A DNA stretch of 64,000 bases from Nitzschia sp. DOCU1 (GCA_951394045.1 OX595985.1:868001-932000), one strand, 5' to 3'; positions 22,019-32,900 are shown, counted from the first letter of the stretch. Program-made: numbers and translations. Notes: generated by a model not told the origin, from the sequence alone.

Positions 22019-23518
22019 CGCTAGCAAACTTGAATAAATTCGTAAGATGCATGGGAACTAGATACTACCACACTAGCCTATAGAAACTGGTTGAATCATT
22101 CCTAGCCGGCTGCCCAACACCCTAGAAGCACAAATGCCGCTGCCCAGCCATACAGCTCTACCACAAAAAGCTGTCTCATAAAGTGATCGCGTTGCTTCGC
22201 TCGAGAAGTCGCCGCGTTGTGAGCGACTTGTTGCTGATTGTCCAACCAAGTAGGCAGGAGCTGGTTTCGGAAGCTCCGGTCCCCCAATTTCGAATCGGCG
22301 TCCTCATCTTCGTCCTGGTCGGCGTCTTCCTCCGTGTCTGCTACACGTGAGTATTTGGCGTCGGTTTCCATTAGCTTGATAGTTTCTCGCTCGACAAACA
22401 AAAAGCCCCAGAGTGTGCGTCGGACAATTTCAGCGACCGGCAACAACACGCCCCAATAGGAATTCACGTCGCTGGTCGATGTGAGTACAGTACGACTCCG
22501 CGAAACATGGTAGGCAGGAATAAAGCATAACATCCAGCTGAACCTCGCAAGAGTATTGTATGCAAAGATTTTCCAATAAAAGGCTTCCGTCTTGTACAGT
22601 CGCTTCTGACGCAGTTGTATTTGTCTACAACTCGGAATCGATGCTCTTAGGCGCTGATATTGGTCAAGCATTGGCTGAACCACATACATTTGCAGCGTCA
22701 GGAGCATGCGCGAACTCGGTCGGAAACTGGAAACACGTGCACACCAAGAGTCGCTTTCGGCTTCGGCCAGTTGAATTTGGGTCTGGATCTCAAAGAGCTC
22801 CCAATCCACAAAGACGTCCCAGCATATTTGGTAGAGTACTGCCATGACAAAGCATGCAATCCACCAAGCTGATCTTCGATTCTCCGGGTGCGTAATCGCG
22901 TAGATGACCACCAACGTCGCCGAAAGGTACTTTATGGAATTCGCTTGATACGGGACGGCCACCGCTTGTTGCTGTCATAGGCTTGACGAAGCGTTTGGAG
23001 GTACTTCAACCACAGTGGCAAAATGGCAAAGGATGGCATGATGACATTATGTAGCAGCCAAGATTCTTCCAGCAAGAGGCCACTGGCGGTGAGCCCATAC
23101 TTTCCGGAAATTGTACCATAAATCACGGTCGAATAGTACGACAGGGCAAAGAATAAGTCTTGCCCCGGTCGTACCCATGACGTAATGACATCACCGATGA
23201 ATTCGTCTCTGAAGCGTACGTGGTGCAGCGGCGCCGTAAATGCAAACTTCAACGTCCCCCGAAATCGAAATCGCCGCCTCGGGGGGACCACTGTACGCAC
23301 AAGTAATACACTCAAAAAGATGATTGGAAGAATTTGGGCGGGAACATCGGATCCATCGGGCCCTTGCATGTGATTGTACGCCTTGATGAATATATGAAAG
23401 TTGAACAGAACGGGCATGCTCAAATCCAGGGCGGCACCAAAGACTGCCGGACCTGAAGGAGCATAAACCGCGTTTTGTGTGGGTGTGGTGTGGCAGAGGA
23501 TCGAAAGAAGAAAAATGG
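22019..23518. repeat. 1.5-kb segmental duplication, copy 1 of 2
   Basis: This block is nearly identical to 49338-50822, in the same orientation. Similarity begins at CGCTAGCAAACTTGAATAA, which is the end of the coiled-coil gene fragment in the other copy, and stops at GAAAGAAGAAAAATG. The two ends therefore lie inside two different genes of the source locus. Confidence 0.85.
22102..23518 (-). pseudogene. Truncated, frameshifted copy of the EXS-domain (ERD1/XPR1-like) gene
   Basis: This is the 3' two-thirds of the gene at 49417-51702. The first exon and the acidic N-terminal region are missing, because homology starts at the ATTTQN segment before APSGPAVFGAALDLSMPVLF. At about 22951-22960 the sequence reads CGGGACGGCC where the intact gene has CGGCC, a 5-bp insertion that breaks the frame between RWP and YQANSIKYL. 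Downstream the frame remains open to the normal stop (TAG at 22104-22102). Few other changes are seen, so the duplication is recent. No promoter or start was duplicated with it. Confidence 0.82.
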
Positions 23519-23558
23519 GCACCTATGCCATAGTGGTGGACGTTTCTGGGAAAATTAA

Positions 23559-23664
23559 CGCCAATCGGATGAGGTGAATTTCACGCCGCTATGGCGGCAT
23601 GCGGTGCGCCGGGCCGCCCAATTTCGTGCCGATTTCAGCGGCACGAAATACGTATTTCGTGCCG
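23559..23664 (+). repeat. Left terminal and subterminal repeats of the piggyBac element
   Basis: TIR CGCCAATC at 23559-23566; palindrome at 23585-23598. ATTTCGTGCCG occurs at 23621-23631 and 23654-23664, and its reverse complement CGGCACGAAAT at 23639-23649. Multiple oriented copies at an end are typical of transposase-binding sites. Confidence 0.75.
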
Positions 23665-23832
23665 ATTTTTTCAGCATTGGCCTTATCCTTGCCTTATCCT
23701 TACCTTATCCTTACATTATCCTTGTCGTAATAAATACGTGCTATCGAACTCCCTCCGACAATCAACCTTTTGCATCCAACACCAAACCATGATAGTATTG
23801 ATTCATTTCATTCGTTTACACTACCTAATACG

Positions 23833-24489
23833 ATGGGTTCGAACGCCAGAGACCTCTCTCATAACCCCTACGGCATGGACTTCCTTGGTGCAGTCGAGTA
23901 CGGCTCGGATACCGAGCCAGATCCGATGGATTCCACAGTTGCAACGGCGATTCGGCTCTCCAACGAAGAGCAGAACCGCCGCACTGGTAGGAACGAGACG
24001 CTCGATGTCATTGAAGTGACGAACATTGGGAACAACATTCGTATGTTCAGCGAACCGGGTCCGGACCCTCGCTTCATGACCTTCGACTTCCCGGACGAGA
24101 TTTCAGCTGAGGACGTCGAAGCTTTCCAGCAGTACTTGCGCAATTCAGGCAAATTTTCTGCTGGTGCTACGTTGCCTCCCATCGAACCTAAGTGCGAATG
24201 GTGTGGGGAGTCGCCGTGCTTTTTGAATCAGGTGGTTGAGGGCACCGGTGGGCGTACCATGTACGAACACTTATTCGTCGACAAGGGTGATGCGATGTTG
24301 GAACAGGGCATCGCCACCAAGGAGATTCGTTATGCCCTGTACCGTGACGCAACAACCTTCATCAGTGGCTACCTAGGAAAGGGCAACCGTAAGCAACTTC
24401 CAGCTTGCGTAGTGGGTGAGATCCAGGATTCGTTCCCCGCCCCACAAGGCGGTACCTACACTGGCTTCAAGAATGCAGGGAGGAAATAG
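23833..24489 (+). CDS. piggyBac accessory protein with P2X7-ballast-like zinc motif
   Basis: Single-exon, 218 residues from ATG 23833 (MGSNARDLSH); an open frame from 23770 lacks ATG. Residues 1-110 are acidic and low in recognisable structure. Residues 121-129 carry CEWCGESPC. The C-terminal 55 residues read YALYR, then GYLGKGNRKQLPACVV (179-194), then FPAPQGGTYTGF (201-212). The spacing of YR, G, LPxC, I, FP, G-Y-GFK is that of the cysteine-rich ballast domain at the C-terminus of the P2X7 receptor, which binds zinc and also occurs in stand-alone proteins of many eukaryotes. The similarity is my own motif reading. The gene converges on the transposase (84 bp between stops) and travels inside the element, so it is probably accessory to transposition or DNA binding; that is inference. 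Confidence 0.65.
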   Translation: MGSNARDLSHNPYGMDFLGAVEYGSDTEPDPMDSTVATAIRLSNEEQNRRTGRNETLDVIEVTNIGNNIRMFSEPGPDPRFMTFDFPDEISAEDVEAFQQYLRNSGKFSAGATLPPIEPKCEWCGESPCFLNQVVEGTGGRTMYEHLFVDKGDAMLEQGIATKEIRYALYRDATTFISGYLGKGNRKQLPACVVGEIQDSFPAPQGGTYTGFKNAGRK

Positions 24490-24573
24490 AGATAGTCTAA
24501 TTATCTAGTGACCTTGATTTCAAACTAATCAATTACTAATTATCTAGTGACCTCTTTTCAAACTAATCCATTA
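24490..24573. repeat. Tandem 38-46-bp repeat between convergent transposon genes
   Basis: Two imperfect copies lie here. Each contains ATTATCTAGTGACC, then TTTCAAACTAATC, then ATTACTA. They fill the whole space between the two stop codons and may carry the overlapping polyadenylation signals. Confidence 0.5.
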
Positions 24574-27480
24574 CTATACGGTTACAGACAAAGGCGGATC
24601 CTTTCTTTTTCTCTGTTGTGGGGCTTTGCCTAGTCGTACTTTCAGCTGCGTCAGTGCCGGGTGACCGTATTGGACTGTGATCTTCCCGTTCAAATTTCTC
24701 CAAATTTGTCGTCCCAGTTCACTAGTGAGGATGTTGTGGCATGACATCCCCTTCGGGAACAACTTGTGGAGCTGGCGTTCCTCTACGTCTGTCGGGATAT
24801 GCATGTGACAAGGGCCACAACTCCGGCACAAACAAACGCTTGCTCTGATATTTTTGTTCAACCCAGTCAATCGTGCATCCAGCTGACATACTAGACATCT
24901 CCTTTCTTTATCTGGGCCTTCGACGTGACAATTTCCCGCAACATCCCCATTTGTAGTCGCTCGTGCCGGCACTCGCATTCGTCCAACCTGCGCAGTAACC
25001 TCAGCAGTACGGTCGTCCAAAGGCCCACCATCGTTCTCATCTTCGTAGTTCAAGAAATCGTCTGTGATCCATGAATAGAAATCATGTCTGCTAAAGTGTC
25101 GACGACGATTCATTCCTGGCTTGTCGACAGACAAATTCCACGCGACCAATGCGTTGAGAAGCATGCAGTCAAGCACTGCAAAGAACGCTTTTTTATACCA
25201 TTTTTTGAAGTGACCTTTTCGGGCCCAGCCGCCATGGTGCATCCTCATTTGATCTCCTCTGTCTACGCCACCCATGTACCGGTGGTAGTGACGCAACGCC
25301 CTTGGAACCCTGAGTATCCGCTTCGTGTTCCCTTCTCGTCGACCGACGTCTTCTTCTGCAACATCGGTTATACTTGAGCAAACGTTGACCACTTTATTGT
25401 CCCGCCATTGCATGCAGACGATGTCGTTCACTTTATCGTAGGCTATTCGGGATTCACCTCGTTCGCCTCTGTCCGGCATTGTCATCAGATTCTTCGGCCA
25501 ACCCTTTCTTGACTGCTTGCATGTCCCGGTTGACAGCAAGTGGCAGCGATCTCGTAGCCTCACTGCCAGTTCTGGGCACTGGTACCGATTATCCATACTT
25601 ACAGTCCGGTAGCCATGTTCCAATCCTTCGTCGTGGAGTCCCCTCTGCAATGCAGCATTTACCACAGCCTTTTGTGTTGTCGGCAGCAACTGGGCCTCTT
25701 CTTCAATGAACGAGTTACACTCGTTCTTCCCTTGGTAGACATCCATATGTAGGATGGCGTACGTCACTGAGTCTGCGAGGATGAAGAAATCGACACGGTA
25801 GGGCTGAGGCTTCGATTTGTTGTATTGGCGGACGGGACACAATCGGCTACGGCAAGAAACGCCGCCTTCGTCGAATGCCAAGTTGGGACCGGGATGAAAT
25901 GTCCTCTTCGAAGCCGCGTTGATGTTGTTCAACGCCTCCCGTAGCTGGTAACACTTGTCGCCACCGTATCCGGCAACCTTGTCCATGGGGTGGAAGGCCC
26001 CACGAATCTGCTTGAACCTTGTAAGAGACATGTATTTCTGCGCCCACCCTTTTGTACCCTCCAGCGTCTTGTCGTCTGAGTCAGAATCCAGCCCTGTGCT
26101 TAGCTTCCTGTCCTCTTGCGCGAAGTAAGCAACGTAGCCTCCACCGTCTCTTTCCTGCATCGAAATCCGCAGTAGAATCCCCAGGAAGACATGCATTTCC
26201 TTCGTTGTCACGTTCTTCCACTCTTTCCCACAGTAACTCATGTTCCGGTTCAAGTTGGGCCTAATTTTATTGCTGAAATATAGGTTGGTTTGCCTTGCAA
26301 GATTCGAAACAAAACGCACAGTCAAACCACCACACTGTCGCAGGCACTCCGTCGGGTTCTTGAACGATTGGGCAACACCCGTTTTGAGTCCAGTTGGGCC
26401 ATGGTAGAGTGGTGGACACGCATTCATGTCGGTAGTTTCATCCACCAAGTTGAAAACAAACTGTCCATCGGGGATGCCGTTGTCGTTCTGACCATCTTCT
26501 TCGTCGGATGCCTCCTCTACCTCTACTTCGATCTCGTTGGGAATATTGAGCCAGGCGTTGTCGTCTTCGTCCAAATCGTCGCCGTCCTGGGAATCCGAGT
26601 CAACGTAGCTCCCACCACTAGCATTGCTTCTAGTCGACCTAGCAGTTGACCGCGCCGATAACCCCGTGAAATTGCTGTTTGTCATCGTTGACACAGAGTC
26701 TGCCGCCGTCATCATCGCCGCCCGGGCTGCATACCTCACTGGAGTTGTGAGTACGATGGTGGCCTGTGGAGGCGGCGTGTGTTGAATAGGAGAGGCTGTT
26801 GGACCTGGTGCCTCAGTGCCAAATGACATGTGCAGGTGTTGCCGAATTCCTGCAGACCCTGCATGCTCGTAGTCGTGAGCTGCTTGTTGGAAATAGGACC
26901 GAGTGTAATCGTTGGCCGGGTACCATTCTCGAAGCAATGAACGGTCGACAGTAGCAGGCATGCCCGGGGAATGGGTGATCCAATCAACCCTGAACTGGCC
27001 ATTATTCCGCTTCTTGTTGGGACACTCGACGATTACACCAACAATCCGCCCATAAATGCCTGGAATTTGGAAGCCAGTTGTCGAGTGGAGGCGGGCGTCG
27101 CCGAGAAGTTTCTTCTTTCTGTAAGAAAATTTTTTCGAACGCTCTTTGCCGGTGGCACCAGGGTCAAGTGCCAACACACCTGCAATAGCCTCCTCCACTG
27201 CAGAACCATCACTGGCAGCATCATCTTTCTCGTTTGCAGTAGCCTCGTTGACTCCAATGCCACTGGTCGCAGCATCGTTTGTCTCATTCGGCGATGGTGG
27301 GCCCATGTCACGTGAATTGTCCGAATTTGAGACAAAAATGGATTCGGCTTGGACAAGGTCATCAATATGGTCGTCGCTAACCCGAGACCAGTCATCAGGC
27401 TCCCTGACACGCCTAGGTTTCGCCCGGATCGGTTGGAAGGAATCCTGGTGGCCCGTGGGGGCCGTTGGGGGTGCCGACAT
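24574..27480 (-). CDS. piggyBac transposase (DDE_Tnp_1_7)
   Basis: Single-exon, 968 residues, ATG in good context (ACCATGT) at 27480. The first 340 residues are an acidic, disordered extension. The transposase core occupies about residues 350-800. The three catalytic aspartates are in family-typical settings: D537 in NLAFDEGG, D630 in VSMDNRYQCPEL, and D740 with D743 in GGVDRGDQM. The flanking helices (FKKWYKKAFFAVLDCMLLNA) are also as expected. A C-terminal cysteine-rich domain (CLVC near 862, VCLCRSCGPCH near 882-892) would bind zinc and recognise the element ends. piggyBac enzymes cut and paste precisely at TTAA. All key residues are present and the frame is intact. The long N-terminal extension makes it larger than insect piggyBac (594 residues). 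Confidence 0.92.
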   Translation of the reverse strand: MSAPPTAPTGHQDSFQPIRAKPRRVREPDDWSRVSDDHIDDLVQAESIFVSNSDNSRDMGPPSPNETNDAATSGIGVNEATANEKDDAASDGSAVEEAIAGVLALDPGATGKERSKKFSYRKKKLLGDARLHSTTGFQIPGIYGRIVGVIVECPNKKRNNGQFRVDWITHSPGMPATVDRSLLREWYPANDYTRSYFQQAAHDYEHAGSAGIRQHLHMSFGTEAPGPTASPIQHTPPPQATIVLTTPVRYAARAAMMTAADSVSTMTNSNFTGLSARSTARSTRSNASGGSYVDSDSQDGDDLDEDDNAWLNIPNEIEVEVEEASDEEDGQNDNGIPDGQFVFNLVDETTDMNACPPLYHGPTGLKTGVAQSFKNPTECLRQCGGLTVRFVSNLARQTNLYFSNKIRPNLNRNMSYCGKEWKNVTTKEMHVFLGILLRISMQERDGGGYVAYFAQEDRKLSTGLDSDSDDKTLEGTKGWAQKYMSLTRFKQIRGAFHPMDKVAGYGGDKCYQLREALNNINAASKRTFHPGPNLAFDEGGVSCRSRLCPVRQYNKSKPQPYRVDFFILADSVTYAILHMDVYQGKNECNSFIEEEAQLLPTTQKAVVNAALQRGLHDEGLEHGYRTVSMDNRYQCPELAVRLRDRCHLLSTGTCKQSRKGWPKNLMTMPDRGERGESRIAYDKVNDIVCMQWRDNKVVNVCSSITDVAEEDVGRREGNTKRILRVPRALRHYHRYMGGVDRGDQMRMHHGGWARKGHFKKWYKKAFFAVLDCMLLNALVAWNLSVDKPGMNRRRHFSRHDFYSWITDDFLNYEDENDGGPLDDRTAEVTAQVGRMRVPARATTNGDVAGNCHVEGPDKERRCLVCQLDARLTGLNKNIRASVCLCRSCGPCHMHIPTDVEERQLHKLFPKGMSCHNILTSELGRQIWRNLNGKITVQYGHPALTQLKVRLGKAPQQRKRKDPPLSVTV

Positions 27481-27676
27481 GGTGGGGTTTTAATTTTTTG
27501 GCAAACTTCGCCCCGACAGGCTCACTTTTTGTGTCCGATAGGAGGGCGGGAACCTAAAACACGGAGCTCTCCGGCATGACCAACCCTAGGTAAAATTGCA
27601 CGCTCTTTCGTACGGTCGGATCTGTTTCGACGTTGGAGAGAGTTAGGCCAACGATTGGGCGAAGATAAAATTTGGT

Positions 27677-27737
27677 GCCGCTATAGTGGCGCGAAATTTA
27701 TTTCGTGCCGCTATAGCGGCATGACTTCTGATTGGCG
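27677..27737 (-). repeat. Right terminal and subterminal repeats of the piggyBac element
   Basis: Imperfect palindrome GCCGCTATAGTGGC at 27677-27690, ATTTCGTGCCG at 27700-27710, perfect palindrome GCCGCTATAGCGGC at 27707-27720, and TIR GATTGGCG at 27730-27737 abutting TTAA. Confidence 0.75.
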
Positions 27738-27867
27738 TTAATTCGACGAGCGAAGCAAGGCGAAAACGCGCCGTACATCCGGGTTACCACGACGCAGAGC
27801 CACAAATGCAATTCAACTCATCTCCTCGTCTACACAATTCATTATTGACTACCTAGTCAAGGAGGCC

Positions 27868-28974
27868 ATGATCAATGAGGCCAAGGCCAATGACGACGGA
27901 GGGAACGATGCACCACCAACAGCTGCAATCGATCCGATCTGGCATCAGTTCCTAGTGCTGGAAGAAGACAGATGCAGCTGCCGCATGCGGAAGGAGACGA
28001 TCGTCGAAGGTCTCAACAAGAAGTATTGCCCCCTATGCGACAAAGCGGAGATCAAGATAGTCAAGGAGGCCATGATCAACGAGGCCGAGGCCAATGACGA
28101 CGGAGGGAACGATGCACCACCAACAGCTGCAATCGATCCGATCTGGCATCAGTTCCTAGTGCTGGAAGAAGACAGATGCAGCTGCCGCATGCGGAAGGAG
28201 ACGATTGTCGAAGGTCTCAACAAGAAGTATTGCCCCCTATGCGCCAAAGCGGAGATCAAGATAGTCAAGGAGGCCATGATCAACAAGGCCGAGGCCAATG
28301 ACAACGGAGGAAACGATGCACCACCAACAGCTGCAATCGATCCGATCTGGCATCAGTTCCTAGTGCCGGAAGAAGACAGATGCAGCTGCCGCATGCGGAA
28401 GGAGACGATTGTCGAAGGTCTCAACAAGAAAGTATTGCCCCCTATGCGACAAAGCGGAGATCAAGATAGTCAAGGAGGCCATGATCAACGAGGCGAGGCC
28501 AATGACAACGGAGGGAACGATGCACCACCAACAGCTGCAATCGATCGGATCTGGCATCAGTTCCTAGTGCCGGAAAAAGACAGATGCAGCTGCCGCATGC
28601 GGAAGGAGACGATTGTCGAAGGTCTCAACAAGAAGTATTGCCCCCTATGCGATGAAGCAGAGATCAAGATAGTCAAGGAGGCCATGATCAACGAGGCTGA
28701 GGCCAATGACGACGGAGGAAACGATGCACCACCAACAGCTGCAATCGATCGGATCTGGCATCAGTTCCTAGTGCCGGAAGAAGACAGATGCAGCTGCCGC
28801 ATGCGGAAGGAGACGATCGTCGAAGGTCTCAACAAGAAGTATTGCCCCCTATGCGATGAAGCAGAGATCAAGATAGTCAAGGAGGCCATGATCAACGAGG
28901 CGAGGCCAATGACGACGGAGGGAACAATGCACCACCAACAGCTGCAATCGATCGGATCTGGCATCAGTTCCTAG
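27868..28974 (+). CDS. First open frame of the tandem array
   Basis: 368 residues from ATG 27868, spanning just over five units. The frame is open upstream through IIDYLVKEA without another ATG, so a start 5' of the first unit is possible via an upstream exon. In the third unit an extra A (AACAAGAAAGTATTG) shifts the frame for 24 codons. A lost C (GAGGCGAGGCC) in the next unit restores it. The frame finally ends where the C loss occurs without the A insertion. Whether it is translated is unknown. There is no signal peptide or membrane segment. Confidence 0.35.
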   Translation: MINEAKANDDGGNDAPPTAAIDPIWHQFLVLEEDRCSCRMRKETIVEGLNKKYCPLCDKAEIKIVKEAMINEAEANDDGGNDAPPTAAIDPIWHQFLVLEEDRCSCRMRKETIVEGLNKKYCPLCAKAEIKIVKEAMINKAEANDNGGNDAPPTAAIDPIWHQFLVPEEDRCSCRMRKETIVEGLNKKVLPPMRQSGDQDSQGGHDQRGEANDNGGNDAPPTAAIDRIWHQFLVPEKDRCSCRMRKETIVEGLNKKYCPLCDEAEIKIVKEAMINEAEANDDGGNDAPPTAAIDRIWHQFLVPEEDRCSCRMRKETIVEGLNKKYCPLCDEAEIKIVKEAMINEARPMTTEGTMHHQQLQSIGSGISS

Positions 28975-29749
28975 TGCCGGAAAAAGACAGATGCAGCTGC
29001 CGCATGCGGAAGGAGACGATTGTCGAAGGTCTCAACAAGAAGTATTGCCCCCTATGCGATGAAGCAGAGATCAAGATAGTCAAGGAGGCCATGATCAACG
29101 AGGCTGAGGCCAATGACGACGGAGGAAACGATGCACCACCAACAGCTGCAATCGATCGGATCTGGCATCAGTTCCTAGTGCCGGAAGAAGACAGATGCAG
29201 CTGCCGCATGCGGAAGGAGACGATTGTCGAAGGTCTCAACAAGAAAGTATTGCCCCCTATGCGACAAAGCGGAGATCAAGATAGTCAAGGAGGCCATGAT
29301 CAACGAGGCCGAGGCCAATGACGACGGAGGGAACGATGCACCACCAACAGCTGCAATCGGTCCGATCTGGCATCAGTTCCTAGTGCCGGAAAAAGACAGA
29401 TGCAGCTGCCGCATGCGGAAGGAGACGATCGTCGAAGGTCTCAACAAGAAGTATTGCCCCCTATGCGACAAAGTTTAGATCAAGATAGTCAAGGAGGCCA
29501 TGATCAACGAGGCCGAGGCCAATGACGACGGAGGGAACGATGCACCACCAACAGCTGCAATCGATCCGATCTGGCATCCGTTCCTAGTGCCGGAAGAAGA
29601 CAGATGCAGCTGCCGCATGCGGAAGGAGACGATTGTCGAAGGTCTCAACAAGAAAGTATTGCCCCCTATGCGACAAAGCGGAGATCAAGATAGTCAAGGA
29701 GGCCATGATCAACGAGGCCGAGGCCAATGACGACGGAGGGAACGATGCA

Positions 29750-29982
29750 CTCCTCCTCATCGTCATCACTGTCGGGAGCATTGGATTTGTAATTTTCTTG
29801 CAAGGTTTCGGGAAATTGTCTGATAAGAGCATCGATCCCTTTACTGCGTTTTGTGGACCAGTCATGGGCAATGTCTTGGTCCCAGCGGAATTTATATTGG
29901 AAATCAGGGTATTCGTGCTCCTCAAACAACGGCTAGAGATGCTCGACGATCGTCGAAGGTCTCAACAAGAAGTATTTGTTGG
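29750..29982 (-). repeat. 233-bp insertion within array units (13 copies), antisense exon-like
   Basis: This is the first of 13 near-identical copies. The others start at 30378, 31209, 31632, 33478, 34718, 35549, 36992, 38842, 40692, 43157, 45007 and 47063. It replaces the stretch after the GGNDA codons and rejoins the unit at CAATCGATCCG. Its last 30 bp before TTGTTGG repeat a piece of the unit itself. Read on the minus strand it gives about 58 protein-like residues, with LFEEHEYPDFQYKFRWDQDI followed by AHDWSTKRSKGIDALIRQFP and an acidic end. The plus strand gives only hydrophobic sequence. An insert-bearing unit is 424 bp, which shifts the reading frame by one. Confidence 0.8.
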
Positions 29983-32900
29983 CAATCGATCCGATCTGGC
30001 ATCAGTTCCTAGTGCCGGAAGAAGACAGATGCAGCTGCCGCATGCGGAAGGAGACGATCGTCGAAGGTCTCAACAAGAAGTATTGCCCCCTATGCGACAA
30101 AGTTTAGATCAAGATAGTCAAGGAGGCCATGATCAACGAGGCCGAGGCCAATGACGACGGAGGGAACGATGCACCACCAACAGCTGCAATCAATCCGATC
30201 TGGCATCAGTTCCCAGTGCCGGAAGAAGACAGATGCAGCTGCCGCATGCGGAAGGAGACGATTGTCGAAGGTCTCAACAAGAAAGTATTGCCCCCTATGC
30301 GACAAAGCGGAGATCAAGATAGTCAAGGAGGCCATGATCAACGAGGCGAGGCCAATGACGACGGAGGGAACGATGCACTCCTCCTCATCGTCATCACTGT
30401 CGGGAGCATTGGATTTGTAATTTTCTTGCAAGGTTTCGGGAAATTGTCTGATAAGAGCATCGATCCCTTTACTGCGTTTTGTGGACCAGTCATGGGCAAT
30501 GTCTTGGTCCCAGCGGAATTTATATTGGAAATCAGGGTATTCGTGCTCCTCAAACAACGGCTAGAGATGATCTACGATTGTCGAAGGTCTCAACAAGAAG
30601 TATTTGTTGGCAATCGATCCGATCTGGCATCAGTTCCTAGTGCCGGAAGAAGACAGATGCAGCTGCCGCATGCGAAGGAGATGATTGTCGAAGGTCTCAA
30701 CAAGAAGTATTGCCCCCTATGCAACAAAGTGGAGATCAAGATAGTCAAGGAGGCCATGATCAACGAGGCCGAGGCCAATGACGACGGAGGGAACGATGCA
30801 CCACCAACAGCTGCAATCAATCCGATCTGGCATCAGTTCCCAGTGCCGGAAGAAGACAGATGCAGCTGCCGCATGCGGAAGGAGACGATCGTCGAAGGTC
30901 TCAACAAGAAGTATTGCCCCCTATGCGACAAAGTTTAGATCAAGATAGTCAAGGAGGCCATGATCAACAAGGCCGAGGCCAATGACAACGGAGGGAACGA
31001 TGCACCACCAACAGCTGCAATCGATCCGATCTGGCATCAGTTCCTAGTGCCGGAAGAAGACAGATGCAGCTGCCGCATGCGGAAGGAGACGATTGTCGAA
31101 GGTCTCAACAAGAAAGTATTGCCCCCTATGCGACAAAGCGGAGATCAAGATAGTCAAGGAGGCCATGATCAACGAGGCGAGGCCAATGACGACGGAGGGA
31201 ACGATGCACTCCTCCTCATCGTCATCACTGTCGGGAGCATTGGATTTGTAATTTTCTTGCAAGGTTTCGGGAAATTGTCTGATAAGAGCATCGATCCCTT
31301 TACTGCGTTTTGTGGACCAGTCATGGGCAATGTCTTGGTCCCAGCGGAATTTATATTGGAAATCAGGGTATTCGTGCTCCTCAAACAACGGCTAGAGATG
31401 ATCGACGATTGTCGAAGGTCTCAACAAGAAGTATTTGTTGGCAATTGATCCGATCTGGCATCAGTTCCTAGTGCCGGAAGAAGACAGATGCAGCTGCCGC
31501 ATGCGGAAGGAGATGATTGTCGAAGGTCTCAACAAGAAGTATTGCCCCCTATGCGACAAAGCGGAGATCAAGATAGTCAAGGAGGCCATGATCAACGAGG
31601 CGAGGCCAATGACGACGGAGGGAACGATGCACTCCTCCTCATCGTCATCACTGTCGGGAGCATTGGATTTGTAATTTTCTTGCAAGGTTTCGGGAAATTG
31701 TCTGATAAGAGCATCGATCCCTTTACTGCGTTTTGTGGACCATTCATGGGCAATGTCTTGGTCCCAGCGGAATTTATATTGGAAATCAGGGTATTCGTGC
31801 TCCTCAAACAACGGCTAGAGATGCTCGACGATCGTCGAAGGTCTCAACAAGAAGTATTTGTTGGCAATCGATCCGATCTGGCATCAGTTCCTAGTGCCGG
31901 AAGAAGACAGATGCAGCTGCCGCATGCGGAAGGAGATGATTGTCGAAGGTCTCAACAAGAAGTATTGCCCCCTATGCGACAAAGCGGAGATCAAGATAGT
32001 CAAGGAGGCCATGATCAACGAGGCGAGGCCAATGACGACGGAGGGAACAATGCACCACCAACAGCTGCAATCGATCGGATCTGGCATCAGTTCCTAGTGC
32101 CGGAAGAAGACAGATGCAGCTGCCGCATGCGGAAGGAGACGATCGTCGAAGGTCTCAACAAGAAGTATTGCCCCCTATGCGACAAAGCGGAGATCAAGAT
32201 AGTCAAGGAGGCCATGATCAACGAGGCCGAGGCCAATGACGACGGAGGGAACGATGCACCACCAACAGCTGCAATCGATCCGATCTGGCATCAGTTCCTA
32301 GTGCCGGAAGAAGACAGATGCAGCTGCCACATGCGGAAGGAGACGATTGAGGTCTCAACAAGAAGTATTGCCCCCTATGCGACAAAGCAGAGATCAAGAT
32401 AATCAAGGAGGCCATGATCAACGAGGCCGAGGCCAATGACGACGGAGGGAACGATGCACCACCAACAGCTGCAATCGATCGGATCTGGCATCAGTTCCTA
32501 GTGCCGGAAGAAGACAGATGCAGCTGCCGCATGCGGAAGGAGACGATCGTCGAAGGTCTCAACAAGAAGTATTGCCCCCTATGGGATGAAGCAGAGATCA
32601 AGATAGTCAAGGAGGCCATGATCAACGAGGCGAGGCCAATGACGACGGAGGGAACAATGCACCACCAACAGCTGCAATCGATCGGATCTGGCATCAGTTC
32701 CTAGTGCCGGAAGAAGACAGATGCAGCTGCCGCATGCGGAAGGAGACGATTGTCGAAGGTCTCAACAAGAGAGTATTGTCCCCTATGCGCCAAAGTTTAG
32801 ATCAAGATAGTCAAGGAGGCCATGATCAACGAGGCCGAGGCCAATGACGACGGAGGGAACGATGCACCACCAACAGCTGCAATTGGTCCGATCTGGCATC

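Larger units (their letters stand above)
23555..27741 (-). mobile_element. Complete piggyBac-family DNA transposon with accessory gene
   Basis: The element is bounded by TTAA at 23555-23558 and TTAA at 27738-27741, the obligate piggyBac target. Immediately inside are 8-bp terminal inverted repeats (CGCCAATC at 23559-23566, GATTGGCG at 27730-27737). Subterminal palindromes GCCGCTATGGCGGC (23585-23598) and GCCGCTATAGCGGC (27707-27720), plus repeats of ATTTCGTGCCG, occur near both ends. Total length is 4187 bp. It holds a full-length transposase on the minus strand and a convergent 218-residue accessory gene on the plus strand. No stop or frameshift is seen in either, so it may be young and possibly active. 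It sits between the EXS pseudogene and the tandem array. Confidence 0.9.

Noticed and set aside
29750..29880. Plus-strand membrane helix in the insert (LLLIVITVGSIGFVIFLQG)
   Set aside because: The antisense strand of this stretch codes an acidic, balanced peptide; hydrophobic sequence opposite Asp/Glu codons is the expected mirror artefact.
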